Source: Mycetocola_B reblochoni
GTDB taxonomy: Bacteria; Actinomycetota; Actinomycetes; Actinomycetales; Microbacteriaceae
Direction of reading: 5' to 3'
Assembly: GCF_003667525.1 (NCBI RefSeq)
Contig: NZ_RCUW01000003.1
Span: 299,138-363,137 of the forward strand
DNA: 64,000 nt
The notes beneath the pieces were generated by a model. That model ran no database searches, was not told the origin of the DNA, and worked only from the letters and a program-made list of their open reading frames with translations. The translations under genes and the position numbers were made by a program. How positions within the stretch are numbered: position 1 is the stretch's first letter; each line of letters begins with the position of its first letter. Shown piece after piece: positions 8,118 to 16,976 of this stretch.

Positions 8118-8241
8118 GCGGCTCCCCTTTCTGGCTGTCCTCCCATGGTATCGGAAAACCGGGCCGCGACCCGGCCGAGACGCCCAGATGACGCGCGACG
8201 CCGCGTCGGGGCGCCGACGCCCGAGCGACGGGTCGGGTCGA

Positions 8242-9513
8242 TCACGGCGGCGTCCAATCGGCGCCGTCGACGCGCCAGCACGCATCGATCCACCACCACT
8301 GCAGGACGATGCACGCGGCGATCAACGCCGTGCGATAGGCGGCGGAGCGGGGCACGGCCAGCATCCCCACGACAGGGAACAGCGGCAGCAGCAGCCGGAA
8401 GGTCGACGACTGGGGGAAGAACACCGCGAGCAGGTACACGCCGTAGCTGAGCAGCCAGAGCCGGACCTCGATGCCCATCCGGGCGCCGGCCCGCGAGCGG
8501 AGCCCCCAGACGCCGAGCGCGACCAGCGCCGGGACCACGAGCCAGCCCAGCGGAACGCCGACCCAGCGCTGCGTCCACCAGTCCAGCCCCTGGAACCAGG
8601 CGGCGAAGGGGACCAGGTGCTGGTGGCCGATGTACACGCTGCGCCAGGCCAACTCCGTGTCCGTGTAGGCCGTGACGGACCCCGTGACGGCCCAGGCGAT
8701 CGCCGGCCAGGCCAGTCCCGCGACACCGCTGAGCGCCGCCGTGACCGCCAGGGTCCACCGTTCCCTGACGGGGAAGCCGGCCCTCGCCCTCCTGACCATC
8801 CGTACGATCCACAGCAGGAGCAGGAACAGCGAGAACGCGAGACCGGTCGGACGGGTGAACGAGGCGACGACGATGAGCGGCGCCGCGGCGAGGTAATTCC
8901 GCCGCATGACGAGGAGAAGCGAGCAGACCAGCAGCAGCGCATGCAGCGATTCGGCGTAGCCGAGCTGCAGGATGGGCGACACCGGGGCGACCGAGAACAG
9001 TGTGGCGCCCACCAGGGCGGTGCCGTGGTCGAGGCGGAGCCGGAGCAGGCGGTACAGCACGAACACCGCAGCTGTGGCGCAGGCCACGGAGACGACCACC
9101 GCCGCGGCGGCCCAGCCCAGCCCGGTGAGACCCGTCAGCGCCCTGACCACCATCGGATACACCGGCATGAACGCCCAGGCATTCTCGCCGACGTGGCCGT
9201 CGTCGGTGATCGGCAGCTCCGAGGGGTACCCGCTGGCGGCGACGATCTGGTACCACCGCGAATCCCACATCGCGGCGAAGTCGGCGTACGACGGGGAGGC
9301 CCCCGTCCAGGGGTTGACCTCCTGGTCGCGGGCGAATCCGAGCAGCATCACCGTGGTCAGCACGCGCGAGCCCAGCCAGATCAGGCCGAGCTGCACCCAC
9401 CACGGCCACAGGGCGACGGCCGCGACGGCACGCGAGACCGGACCGCGACGGGCGGAGCCGCCGGTGGCGGGGCTCACGGGACGACGCGTCGGTGCCGGAA
9501 CCGGCTCAGCCAT
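8242..9513 (-). CDS. Polytopic membrane mannosyltransferase-like protein (PIG-V/GT-C type)
   Basis: 423 residues with about ten hydrophobic helices. Near the N-terminus, after the first helix, sits an acidic, aromatic loop (YADFAAMWDSRWYQIVAASGYP) like the catalytic loop of GT-C glycosyltransferases that use polyprenyl-phosphate mannose; PIG-V-like families share MWDxxWYxxIAxxGYP. The protein probably mannosylates an envelope lipid or glycan, but donor and acceptor are inferred. Its start at 9513 overlaps the end of dapE by eight bases, so it is co-translated with dapE, though no metabolic link is evident. Confidence 0.75.
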   Translation of the reverse strand: MAEPVPAPTRRPVSPATGGSARRGPVSRAVAAVALWPWWVQLGLIWLGSRVLTTVMLLGFARDQEVNPWTGASPSYADFAAMWDSRWYQIVAASGYPSELPITDDGHVGENAWAFMPVYPMVVRALTGLTGLGWAAAAVVVSVACATAAVFVLYRLLRLRLDHGTALVGATLFSVAPVSPILQLGYAESLHALLLVCSLLLVMRRNYLAAAPLIVVASFTRPTGLAFSLFLLLLWIVRMVRRARAGFPVRERWTLAVTAALSGVAGLAWPAIAWAVTGSVTAYTDTELAWRSVYIGHQHLVPFAAWFQGLDWWTQRWVGVPLGWLVVPALVALGVWGLRSRAGARMGIEVRLWLLSYGVYLLAVFFPQSSTFRLLLPLFPVVGMLAVPRSAAYRTALIAACIVLQWWWIDACWRVDGADWTPP

Positions 9514-10615
9514 CGTCGTGGCTCAGCCACGCACGCAGGCTCCGCTCGCACTCGCGGATCTGGGCGGTCGAGACGCGCTCATCGTCGGCGTGGGCCAGGC
9601 TCGGGTCTCCGGGGCCGAAGTTGACGGCGGGGATGCCGAGCGCGGAGAAGCGGGCCACATCGGTCCAGCCGTACTTGGGGGCGGGCTCGGTGCCGACCGC
9701 AGCGACGAACTCGCGTGCCAGCGCCGCGTCGAGGCCGGGCCTCGCGCCCTCCGAACGGTCCACGACCGTCACGTCGAAGCCGTCGAAGTACTCGCGCAGC
9801 CACGCGATCGCCTGCTCGCTGGACCGGTTCGGCGCGAAGCGGTAGTTGATGTGCACCATGCACTCGTCGGGGATGACGTTGCCGGCGACCCCGCCCGAGA
9901 TGCCGACCGCGTTGAGCCCCTCACGGTAGTCCAGCCCCTCGACGGTGACGGTGGCGGGCTCGAACTCGGCGAGGCGCTGCAGGACCGGGGCGATCGCGTG
10001 GATCGCGTTCTCGCCCATCCAGGCCCGCGCGGAGTGCGCGCGCCGTCCGAAGGTGCGCACCTCGATCCGCACGCTGCCGTTGCAGCCTCCCTCGATGGTC
10101 GAGTTGCTCGGCTCACCGAGGATCGCGAAGTCGCCGACGACGAGCTCCGGGTGCGCCGCGGCGAGCACGCCGAGACCGTTGAGCTCGGCGGACACCTCCT
10201 CGTTGTCGTACCAGATCCAGGTGATGTCGGCGCTCGGGTCCACGAGGTCGCGGGCGAGACGAAGCTGCACGGCGACGCCGCCCTTCATGTCGACCGTCCC
10301 GCGGCCCCAGAGCATCTCGATGCCCTCGTCGGAGACGTCGGCAGGGATCAGTCTGCTGGGCACGTTGTCGTTGATCGGGACCGTGTCGATGTGGCCGGCG
10401 ATCACCACGCGCCGCTCACGCCCCAGCCGTGTCCTGGCGACGACAGAGTTCCCGTGCCGGACGACCTCGAGGTGGGCGCTGCCCCGCAGGAACTCCTCGA
10501 TCGCGTCGGCGACGGTCCGTTCGTCGCCCGACACGGAGGGGATGTCGCACAGCGCTCGCGTCAGCTCCACGGAGTCGGCGAGGGGGTCGAGGGCGGTGAA
10601 CGCAGGATCGGCCAT
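9506..10615 (-). CDS. dapE: Succinyl-diaminopimelate desuccinylase
   Basis: 369 residues of the M20 dinuclear-zinc family. Metal and catalytic residues are in GHIDTVP (H75, D77), GRGTVDMKGG (D109) and YDNEEVSAE (E139/E140). It hydrolyses N-succinyl-LL-diaminopimelate to LL-diaminopimelate for lysine and peptidoglycan. The assignment as DapE rather than another M20 peptidase is strengthened by the divergent dapD 58 bases away and dapC downstream. TAGACT lies six bases before the ATG. Confidence 0.93.
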   Translation of the reverse strand: MADPAFTALDPLADSVELTRALCDIPSVSGDERTVADAIEEFLRGSAHLEVVRHGNSVVARTRLGRERRVVIAGHIDTVPINDNVPSRLIPADVSDEGIEMLWGRGTVDMKGGVAVQLRLARDLVDPSADITWIWYDNEEVSAELNGLGVLAAAHPELVVGDFAILGEPSNSTIEGGCNGSVRIEVRTFGRRAHSARAWMGENAIHAIAPVLQRLAEFEPATVTVEGLDYREGLNAVGISGGVAGNVIPDECMVHINYRFAPNRSSEQAIAWLREYFDGFDVTVVDRSEGARPGLDAALAREFVAAVGTEPAPKYGWTDVARFSALGIPAVNFGPGDPSLAHADDERVSTAQIRECERSLRAWLSHDDG

Positions 10616-10621
10616 GACGAC

Positions 10622-10627
10622 AGTCTA
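10622..10627 (-). promoter_or_regulatory. Candidate -10 box for a leaderless dapE mRNA
   Basis: TAGACT, six bases, then the ATG at 10615. Confidence 0.5.
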
Positions 10628-10661
10628 CGACCGCGGCACGCGCGGGCCCTCCGCCACTGGC

Positions 10662-10667
10662 TACCCT
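10662..10667 (+). promoter_or_regulatory. Candidate -10 box for a leaderless dapD mRNA
   Basis: TACCCT, six bases (TGAGGC), then the ATG at 10674. Together with the dapE box it makes a compact back-to-back promoter. Confidence 0.5.
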
Positions 10668-10673
10668 TGAGGC

Positions 10674-11636
10674 ATGACCACCACCACCGCATCCTCCGGC
10701 ACGCCCACGCACGCGTGGGGCTACGGCCTGGCCACCGTCGCGTCCGACGGCACCGTCCTCGACACCTGGTTCCCCGAGCCCGTGCTCGGCCGGATCCCGG
10801 AGGGCCGTGACCGCTGGATCGCCCCCGCCGAGATCGAGGCGCTCGCGGCGGCCGACGAGCGGCGTGCCGTGACGGTCGACGTCGTCACCGTCGAGATCGC
10901 GCTCGACGAGGCACCGGCCTCCACCTCCGACGCCTACCTGCGCCTCCACCTGCTCTCACACCTGCTCGTCGCGCCGAACACGATCAACCTGGACGGCATC
11001 TTCGGCCATCTGCCGATCGTCGCGTGGACGAACGCCGGCCCCGTCCACCCCGACGACACGACCCGGCTGCGGCCGAGCCTGCAGCGCCACGGCATCCAGG
11101 TGACGGGCATCGACAAGTTCCCGCGGCTGCTCGACTACGTCACGCCCGAGCGGGTGCGCATCGCCGACGCCTCCCGTGTCCGACTCGGTGCGCACCTGGC
11201 GCCCGGCACCACCGTCATGCACGAGGGCTTCGTCAACTTCAACGCGGGGACGCTCGGCAACTCCATGGTCGAGGGGCGCATCTCGCAGGGCGTCGTCGTC
11301 GGCGAGGGCAGCGACATCGGCGGGGGCGCGTCGATCATGGGAACGCTGTCGGGCGGGGGCACGGAGCGCGTCACGATCGGTGCGAGGGCCCTGCTCGGTG
11401 CGAACGCCGGGATCGGGATCTCCATCGGCGACGACACCGTGGTCGAGGCCGGTCTGTACGTGACCGCGGGAACCAAGGTGTCGATCATCGACGGCGGCGA
11501 GGCCCGCACGGCGAAGGCGCGCGACCTCTCCGGCGTCGCCAACCTGCTGTTCCGCCGCAACTCGCTCACCGGTGCAGTGGAGGTGCTGCCCCGCAGCGGC
11601 ACCGGCATCACGCTCAACGCCGCGCTGCACGCCTAG
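10674..11636 (+). CDS. dapD: Tetrahydrodipicolinate N-succinyltransferase
   Basis: 320 residues of the actinobacterial DapD type. The N-terminal half is specific to the family; the C-terminal half (about 165-280) carries left-handed beta-helix hexapeptide repeats (VRLGAHLAPGTTVMHEGF, then GANAGIGISIGDDTVVEAG). It transfers succinyl from succinyl-CoA to tetrahydrodipicolinate, the step before DapC and DapE. The ATG at 10674 is chosen from the -10 spacing and the family's N-terminus. A 20-bp perfect hairpin lies ten bases after the stop. Confidence 0.95.
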   Translation: MTTTTASSGTPTHAWGYGLATVASDGTVLDTWFPEPVLGRIPEGRDRWIAPAEIEALAAADERRAVTVDVVTVEIALDEAPASTSDAYLRLHLLSHLLVAPNTINLDGIFGHLPIVAWTNAGPVHPDDTTRLRPSLQRHGIQVTGIDKFPRLLDYVTPERVRIADASRVRLGAHLAPGTTVMHEGFVNFNAGTLGNSMVEGRISQGVVVGEGSDIGGGASIMGTLSGGGTERVTIGARALLGANAGIGISIGDDTVVEAGLYVTAGTKVSIIDGGEARTAKARDLSGVANLLFRRNSLTGAVEVLPRSGTGITLNAALHA

Positions 11637-11645
11637 GCAATGCCG

Positions 11646-11688
11646 AACGGGCGGGGAGGGAGAGCGATGCTCTCCCTCCCCGCCCGTT
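11646..11688. terminator. 20-bp perfect hairpin terminator after dapD
   Basis: Arms 11646-11665 and 11669-11688 are exact complements (AACGGGCGGGGAGGGAGAGC on the left) with a GAT loop; it lies between convergent dapD and gltA. Confidence 0.9.
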
Positions 11689-11736
11689 TCGCTTTCGTTC
11701 CGGGCCTCGTCCGCCCCCGGCGCGGCGTGCGAGCGG

Positions 11737-13062
11737 TCAGCGGCGGGGGAAGTCCCTGACCGCCGAGCCCGTGTAGAGCTGCTGCGGGCGACCGATCTTG
11801 GTCTGCGGGTCGGCGTTCATCTCACGCCAGTGGGCGATCCAGCCGGGGAGCCGTCCGATGGCGAACAGGACGGTGAACATCCGCGTCGGGAAGCCCATCG
11901 CCTTGTAGATGACGCCGGTGTAGAAGTCGACGTTGGGGTACAGGCGCCGCTCCTTGAAGTAGTCGTCCTCGAGGGCGATCTGCTCGAGCTCCTTGGCGAG
12001 GTCGAGCATCGGGTCGGAGATGCCGAGGTCCTTGAGCACCTCGTCGGCGCTGTCCTTGACCAGCTTGGCGCGCGGGTCGTAGTTCTTGTAGACGCGGTGC
12101 CCGAAGCCCATGAGCTTCACCCCGTCCTCCTTGTTCTTGACGCGCTCCACGAAGCGCTGCACGCTCTCGCCGGAGTCACGGATCTGCGCCAGCATCTGGA
12201 GGACGGCTTCGTTCGCGCCACCGTGCAGCGGACCCGAGAGGGCGTTGATCCCCGCCGAGACGGAGGCGTACAGGTTGGCCTTGGTCGAGCCGACCAGCCG
12301 CACCGTCGAGGTCGAGGCGTTCTGCTCGTGGTCCTCGTGAAGGATCAGCAGCCGGTCGAGCGCGCGGGTGAGGACGGGGTTCGACTCGTAGGGCTCGGCC
12401 ATGGTGCCGAAGTTGAGCCGGAGGAAGTTGTCGACGAAGCCGAGCCGGTTGTCCGGGTACAGGAAGGCCTGGCCGAGCGACTTCTTGTGCGCGTAGGCGG
12501 CGATGACGGGCAGCTTGGCCAGCAGCCGGATCGTCGTCAGCTCGACCTGTTCGGGATCGTTGCTCGAGGAGCCGTTCTCGTAGTAGGTCGACAGCGCCGA
12601 GAGCGCCGAGGAGATCACCGCCATCGGGTGCGCCGTGTGCGGGAGGGCGGAGAAGAAGTGCTTGAGGTCCTCGTGCAGCAGCGTGTGCCGGCGGATCCGC
12701 TCGTCGAAGGCGGCCAGCTCGTCCGCGCTCGGCAGCTCGCCGTAGATGAGGAGCCAGGCGACCTCGAGGAAGGTGGAGTTCTCCGCCAGCTGCTCGATGG
12801 GGTAGCCGCGGTAGCGCAGAATCCCCTCGTCGCCGTCGATGTAGGTGACCTTCGACGCGGTCGCGGCGGTGTTGACGAAGCCGTAGTCGAGCGCGGTCAG
12901 GCCGGTCTTCCTCGTCAACGTCGAGATGTCGATGCTGTCGGCACCGTCGACCGCCGTCACGATCGGGAACTCGGCTTCTCCCCCTGGATAGCTCAGTCGC
13001 GCCGTCTGAGGCTCGGTTGATCCGGCTGTCTTCTGGTGCATGTTCTGCCCGGCGTCGCCCAC
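11737..13062 (-). CDS. gltA: Citrate synthase (type II)
   Basis: 441 residues. Catalytic blocks are all present: GPLHGGANEAV, LMGFGHRVYKNYDPRA and YPNVDFYTGVIY supply the two histidines and the aspartate that condense oxaloacetate and acetyl-CoA. The N-terminal beta domain (SYPGGEAEFPIV) is of the hexameric, NADH-sensitive type II class. Start: GTG at 13062 with GAGGAGG six bases upstream; an internal ATG at residue 8 is less well placed. It stands alone, with a leader of about 70 bases or more. Confidence 0.96.
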   Translation of the reverse strand: MGDAGQNMHQKTAGSTEPQTARLSYPGGEAEFPIVTAVDGADSIDISTLTRKTGLTALDYGFVNTAATASKVTYIDGDEGILRYRGYPIEQLAENSTFLEVAWLLIYGELPSADELAAFDERIRRHTLLHEDLKHFFSALPHTAHPMAVISSALSALSTYYENGSSSNDPEQVELTTIRLLAKLPVIAAYAHKKSLGQAFLYPDNRLGFVDNFLRLNFGTMAEPYESNPVLTRALDRLLILHEDHEQNASTSTVRLVGSTKANLYASVSAGINALSGPLHGGANEAVLQMLAQIRDSGESVQRFVERVKNKEDGVKLMGFGHRVYKNYDPRAKLVKDSADEVLKDLGISDPMLDLAKELEQIALEDDYFKERRLYPNVDFYTGVIYKAMGFPTRMFTVLFAIGRLPGWIAHWREMNADPQTKIGRPQQLYTGSAVRDFPRR

Positions 13063-13311
13063 GGCGCCTCCTCGACTCTCCTTGTGACGGACGGCGACCT
13101 GACGGAGGTGACCGTCATTGAGTCGTCGGATACAGCCTAGACCCCGATCAGGCCCATCGTGAAACCCGCCAAGGATCGCCGTCCCCCGCTGGCGGAGACC
13201 ACAGTCGCCTCGCCGCCGGCGGCGGCGGTGGAGCCCACCGCCGCCGCACGGCCAGTCGTCCGGGCGGGGCCGCCCTCGCGGTCCGGCCGCGCCGGGAGGG
13301 AGGGGACCCGA

Positions 13312-13746
13312 TCAGCGCCGACGTGCGGAGATGACGGCGTCGAGCGAGTAGCGCCCCGGCCCCGTGAGCGCCACAACGACACCGAGCACGGCGAGCAGGA
13401 GGGCGAACTCGTAGCCGCCGTCCGCGACGAAGAAGCCGGCGGCGAGGTGGACCAGCACGACGGCGACGGCCATGTTGATCGCGGCGAGCACACCGACGAC
13501 ACGGGTGCCCAGGCCGAGGACGAGCAGCACCGCCCCGACCGTCTCGATCGCGATGACCACGATCGCCGCCGTCTCCGCGGCCGGGACACCCATCGCCGCG
13601 AAGGACTCCTGCGTGCCCGGGACGCCCCAGGTGAACAGCTTCTGCAGGCCGTGGGCCAGCATGACGCCGGCAAGGGCGAGACGGAGCAGGAGGAGACCTG
13701 CGGAGGTCGCGTGGCCGGGTGAGGTCGCGTGGCCTGATGAAGACAT
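13312..13746 (-). CDS. DoxX-family membrane protein
   Basis: 144 residues with four membrane helices. The first helix LLLLRLALAGVMLAHGLQKLF has the RLxLGxxFxxHGxQKL signature of DoxX, followed by a Trp/Gly loop and GTRVVGVLAAINMAVA. DoxX proteins are linked to oxidative or thiol stress complexes in mycobacteria; no specific activity is established for this one. The N-terminus has two copies of GHATS. The start at 13746 has a GGAG eleven bases upstream; an upstream in-frame ATG at 13800 is possible but adds sequence unlike the family. Confidence 0.82.
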   Translation of the reverse strand: MSSSGHATSPGHATSAGLLLLRLALAGVMLAHGLQKLFTWGVPGTQESFAAMGVPAAETAAIVVIAIETVGAVLLVLGLGTRVVGVLAAINMAVAVVLVHLAAGFFVADGGYEFALLLAVLGVVVALTGPGRYSLDAVISARRR

Positions 13747-13957
13747 ACGGATGCGCTCCTTGCGGGGTCGTCGGGAGGGATGGTCTTCGAGGTTAACCAC
13801 GCTCCACGCCCGCCGTCATCCGAACGGCCGTTCAGAGGCCCGAGCCCTGCGGACATTCCCAGCTTCCACGCCGACCAGCGCCCGACGATCAGCGCCCGAC
13901 GACCGCACCGGACGATCGCACCGGCCCGTCGAGGGCGACCGATTCGGGGCCGGCCGA

Positions 13958-15073
13958 TCAGTCCCGGGGCGACTCCGTCAGCCGCGCGGCGGCCGCCGCG
14001 ATGTGCTCGTCGGTCGCGGTCAGCGACAACCGCGCATGCCGCGCGCCCGCCTCGCCGTAGAAGACGCCGGGCCCGGCGAGGATGCCGTGGTCGGCAAGCC
14101 AGCCCATGGTCTCCCAGCAGTCCGAGCCGTCGCTCACCCACAGGTACAGCCCCGCCTCGCTGCGATCGATCCGGAAGCCGGCCGCCTCGACCGCCGGAAC
14201 GAGCACCTCGCGCCGTCGACGGTAGCGCTCGCGCTGCTCGGCGACATGCCCGTCGTCGCCGAGGGCGACGGTCATCGCGTGCTGCAGGGGCTGCGGCAGC
14301 ATGAGACCCGCATGCTTGCGCACCGTCGTCAGACGCTCGACGATGGCGGGGTCGCCGGCCACGAACGCCGCGCGGTAGCCCGCCAGGTTGGACTGCTTGC
14401 TCAGCGAGTAGGCGGCGAGCACGCCCGTGCGCGAGTCGCCCACGACCCGCGGGTCCAGCACGCTCGGCGTTGCCTCCCCCGTCCACGGCTCGACCCAGCC
14501 GAGCTCCGCGTAGCACTCGTCGCCCACGATGACGGCCCCGAGCTCCCTCGCCCTGCGGACGGCGACCGACAGCTCGTCGACGCTCCACACACGACCGTCC
14601 GGGTTGCCGGGCGAGTTGATCCACACCAGGCGGGTGCCCTCCGGCCAGTCCGCCGGGTCGTCGACGCCGACGGCGCTCGCGCCGCACAGCGCCGCCCCCA
14701 TCGCGTAGCTGGGGTAGGCGGCCGCCGGGTGCACGACGATGTCGCCCTCCCCCAGCCCGAGCATGAACGGCAGGAGCGCGACGAGCTCCTTGGACCCGAT
14801 CGTCGGCAGCACCTCGTCGACGGAGAGCCCCGGCACACCGCGACGTCGGGCGAACCAGTCGACGATCGCCCGCCGCAGCTCGGGAGTGCCCACCGTGCTC
14901 GGGTAGGCGTGGGCGTCCGTCGCCTCGGCGAGGGCGCGCCGGATGAGCTCGGGGGTCGGGTCGACCGGCGAGCCGATCGAGAGGTCGATCAGCGCGCCGG
15001 GATGCGCGGCGGCCCGGGCGCGGTACGGCGCGATCGTGTCCCAGGGGTAGTCGGGGAGAGCTCCGAGTGCCAT
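13958..15073 (-). CDS. dapC: N-succinyldiaminopimelate aminotransferase
   Basis: 371 residues, fold-type I PLP enzyme. The Schiff-base lysine is in SLSKQSNLAGYRAAF; other core motifs are PTIGSKELVALLP, WINSPGNPDGR and VGDECYAEL. It aminates N-succinyl-2-amino-6-ketopimelate using glutamate. Its assignment is supported by fdxA directly upstream, a conserved actinobacterial pairing, and by dapD/dapE nearby. Start 15073 has GGAGG six bases upstream; the ATG two codons earlier overlaps that site. It lies 79 bases downstream of fdxA in the same direction. Confidence 0.9.
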   Translation of the reverse strand: MALGALPDYPWDTIAPYRARAAAHPGALIDLSIGSPVDPTPELIRRALAEATDAHAYPSTVGTPELRRAIVDWFARRRGVPGLSVDEVLPTIGSKELVALLPFMLGLGEGDIVVHPAAAYPSYAMGAALCGASAVGVDDPADWPEGTRLVWINSPGNPDGRVWSVDELSVAVRRARELGAVIVGDECYAELGWVEPWTGEATPSVLDPRVVGDSRTGVLAAYSLSKQSNLAGYRAAFVAGDPAIVERLTTVRKHAGLMLPQPLQHAMTVALGDDGHVAEQRERYRRRREVLVPAVEAAGFRIDRSEAGLYLWVSDGSDCWETMGWLADHGILAGPGVFYGEAGARHARLSLTATDEHIAAAAARLTESPRD

Positions 15074-15152
15074 GCACATCCTCCGGACGGTTCGGGACGG
15101 CCATCGACCGTCGGCGTTGGCCTCCCGACGAACGGCGGGAAGCGGGTGGGGG

Positions 15153-15476
15153 TCAGTGTGCCGTCTGGGGTGGCAGGGCGGCGATGAGGGGGTGGTCGTG
15201 GGGGACAGGGCCGAGCTTGGCCGCTCCTCCGGGGGAGCCGATCTCGTCGAAGAACTCGACGTTGGCGCGATAGTACTCGGCCCATTCCTCGGGCAGGTCG
15301 TCCTCGTAGTAGATCGCCTCGACGGGGCAGACGGGCTCGCAGGCTCCGCAGTCCACGCACTCATCGGGGTGGATGTAGAGCGAGCGCTCTCCCTCGTAGA
15401 TGCAGTCGACGGGGCACTCGTCGATGCAGGCACGGTCCTTGACGTCGACGCACGGCAACGCGATCACATAGGTCAC
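15153..15476 (-). CDS. fdxA: 7Fe ferredoxin FdxA
   Basis: 107 residues from GTG at 15476. Eight cysteines are visible: C9, C17, C21, C25 and C40, C43, C46, C50 (CVDVKDRACIDECPVDCI; CVDCGACEPVCP). The C9-x7-C17 spacing in the first group is the mark of a [3Fe-4S] plus [4Fe-4S] ferredoxin of the mycobacterial FdxA type, with the usual C-terminal extension (EWAEYYRANVEFF). It carries low-potential electrons in the cytoplasm. The longer upstream reading is rejected because FdxA proteins begin MTYVI. Confidence 0.95.
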   Translation of the reverse strand: MTYVIALPCVDVKDRACIDECPVDCIYEGERSLYIHPDECVDCGACEPVCPVEAIYYEDDLPEEWAEYYRANVEFFDEIGSPGGAAKLGPVPHDHPLIAALPPQTAH

Positions 15477-15514
15477 GGGAGGGAGGGTCCTTTCCTCGAC
15501 ACGGTCCCCCCAGT

Positions 15515-15955
15515 CTAGGAGCCAGCGCCGGACCGGGCCGACGTCCGCGCGGCGGAGGTCGACGACGCGGCGGGCACACGCGGCCAGACCGCCACGATCG
15601 CGGTCAGCAGCGTCGGTCCGATGACCCACACCTGCCCGGCCACGCCCGCGGGGATGAGCACGGACCCGCCCGCGCTCTCCACGCTGAACAGTCCGATCGT
15701 GCCGATCACGCCCGCCGCGAGAAGAACCGACGGCAGCCGTCCCTGGAGCAGCAGCCGGCACGCGAGCGCCACGGCGGCGACCGCCGCGAGCGAGATGAAC
15801 AGGCCGATGTACACGGTGATCCCCCACACGGACACCGTGATCTGATGGGCGACGGTTCCGACCGCCGCGAAGACCACGCCGAGCACGGCCGCCACGACGG
15901 CGGCCAGAACGCGGGAGCGGGCGGAGGGACGCTCGGCTGGGGAGGGGGGTGTCAC
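15515..15955 (-). CDS. Four-helix integral membrane protein of unknown function
   Basis: 146 residues from GTG at 15955. Four hydrophobic segments (about 16-38, 43-65, 75-95 and 100-122) are followed by a Ser/Ala-rich tail. I do not recognise a functional motif; it may belong to DUF6113, which I recall next to fdxA in related genomes, but this is uncertain. It ends 38 bases before fdxA starts and is probably co-transcribed with fdxA and dapC. TACCCT lies six bases before the GTG. Confidence 0.65.
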   Translation of the reverse strand: MTPPSPAERPSARSRVLAAVVAAVLGVVFAAVGTVAHQITVSVWGITVYIGLFISLAAVAAVALACRLLLQGRLPSVLLAAGVIGTIGLFSVESAGGSVLIPAGVAGQVWVIGPTLLTAIVAVWPRVPAASSTSAARTSARSGAGS

Positions 15956-15961
15956 CGTTCC

Positions 15962-15967
15962 AGGGTA
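15962..15967 (-). promoter_or_regulatory. Candidate -10 box for the membrane protein-fdxA-dapC unit
   Basis: TACCCT, six bases (GGAACG), then the GTG at 15955. Confidence 0.45.
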
Positions 15968-16044
15968 CCCGTCGGCCGGGTCGTGCCGCGCGAACGTGGA
16001 TCTGGACGACGGGCGCTGCGTGGGTCTACTCTCTAAACGCCTGC

Positions 16045-16063
16045 AAAGCAGAGCCTAACCTTA
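16045..16063 (+). promoter_or_regulatory. DtxR/IdeR-like iron box upstream of efeUOB
   Basis: The minus strand of this 19-mer reads TAAGGTTAGGCTCTGCTTT. Its first 12 bases match the DtxR/IdeR consensus TTAGGTTAGGCTAACCTAA at 11 positions; the second half-site is poor. It lies 50 bases before efeU. Iron-dependent repression is the likely role (inference). Confidence 0.55.
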
Positions 16064-16112
16064 GGGGACCACCTCGGCGGCCCTCGAACGACCCCGCCCC
16101 GAAAGCTGTCCC

Positions 16113-16976
16113 ATGTTCGCGAACTTCCTCATCGGCCTGCGCGAAGGCCTCGAGGCCGCCCTCGTCGTCGGCATCCTCATCGCCTATCTCGTCAAGCTGG
16201 AGCGACGCGACCTCATCCCCCGCATCTGGATCGGCGTGGGCATCGCCGTCGTGGCGAGCCTCGGCATCGGCGCCGCCCTGACCTGGGGACCGAGCACGCT
16301 GACCTTCCAGGCGCAGGAGGCCATCGGCGGGGGGCTCTCACTGATCGCCGTCGGCTTCGTCACCTGGATGATCTTCTGGATGGGGCGGCAGGCCGGATCG
16401 ATGTCCACCGCGCTTCGCGGCGGCATCGACAGGGCCATCAGCGGCTCCGGCTGGGGGCTGGTGCTGCTGGCCCTGCTCAGCGTCGGCCGCGAGGGCATGG
16501 AGACGGCGCTGTTCGTGTGGTCGACGATCGGGCCGTCGGCGAGCGCCGAGCACGCGACGCAGGCGTTCATCGGTGCCGTGCTGGGCATCCTCGTGGCCGT
16601 GGTCATCGAGATCGTCATCTACCGCGGGCTCATCGCCATCCGCCTGGACCGCTTCTTCACCTGGACCGGCTATGCGCTCATCGTCGTCGCTGCCGGGGTG
16701 CTGTCGTACGGCATCGGCGACCTACAGGAGGCGGGACTGCTCCCCGGCTGGGGCGCGGTCGCGTGGAGCCTCGGCGCGGTCATCCCGCCCGGCAGCTGGT
16801 GGGGGGCGCTGCTCGGCGGCATCCTCAACCTCTCCCCCGAGCCGACGTGGCTGCAGGTCGCCGCGTGGCTCTGCTACATCGCCGTCGCCATCCCCCTCTT
16901 CGCCCGGATCGTCCGGGCGGGTCACCGTGCCCCCGCCGCCCCGGCGAGGACCCTCACAACCGGAGTACACGAATGA
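16113..16976 (+). CDS. efeU: Iron permease EfeU (FTR1 family)
   Basis: 287 residues with seven hydrophobic helices. Both REGxE iron-binding motifs are intact: REGLE at 10-14 in the first helix and REGME at 126-130. It imports ferric iron across the plasma membrane after delivery by EfeO/EfeB. The stop overlaps the efeO start (ATGA). The ATG at 16113 puts the first REGLE in helix 1 as in the family. A DtxR/IdeR-like site upstream suggests induction in low iron. Confidence 0.94.
   Translation: MFANFLIGLREGLEAALVVGILIAYLVKLERRDLIPRIWIGVGIAVVASLGIGAALTWGPSTLTFQAQEAIGGGLSLIAVGFVTWMIFWMGRQAGSMSTALRGGIDRAISGSGWGLVLLALLSVGREGMETALFVWSTIGPSASAEHATQAFIGAVLGILVAVVIEIVIYRGLIAIRLDRFFTWTGYALIVVAAGVLSYGIGDLQEAGLLPGWGAVAWSLGAVIPPGSWWGALLGGILNLSPEPTWLQVAAWLCYIAVAIPLFARIVRAGHRAPAAPARTLTTGVHE

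Noticed and set aside
13137..15104. A 655-codon open frame on the minus strand across doxX and dapC
   Set aside because: It is a shadow in the high-GC frame of two recognisable genes; its translation is low complexity Arg/Ala/Gly with no domain.
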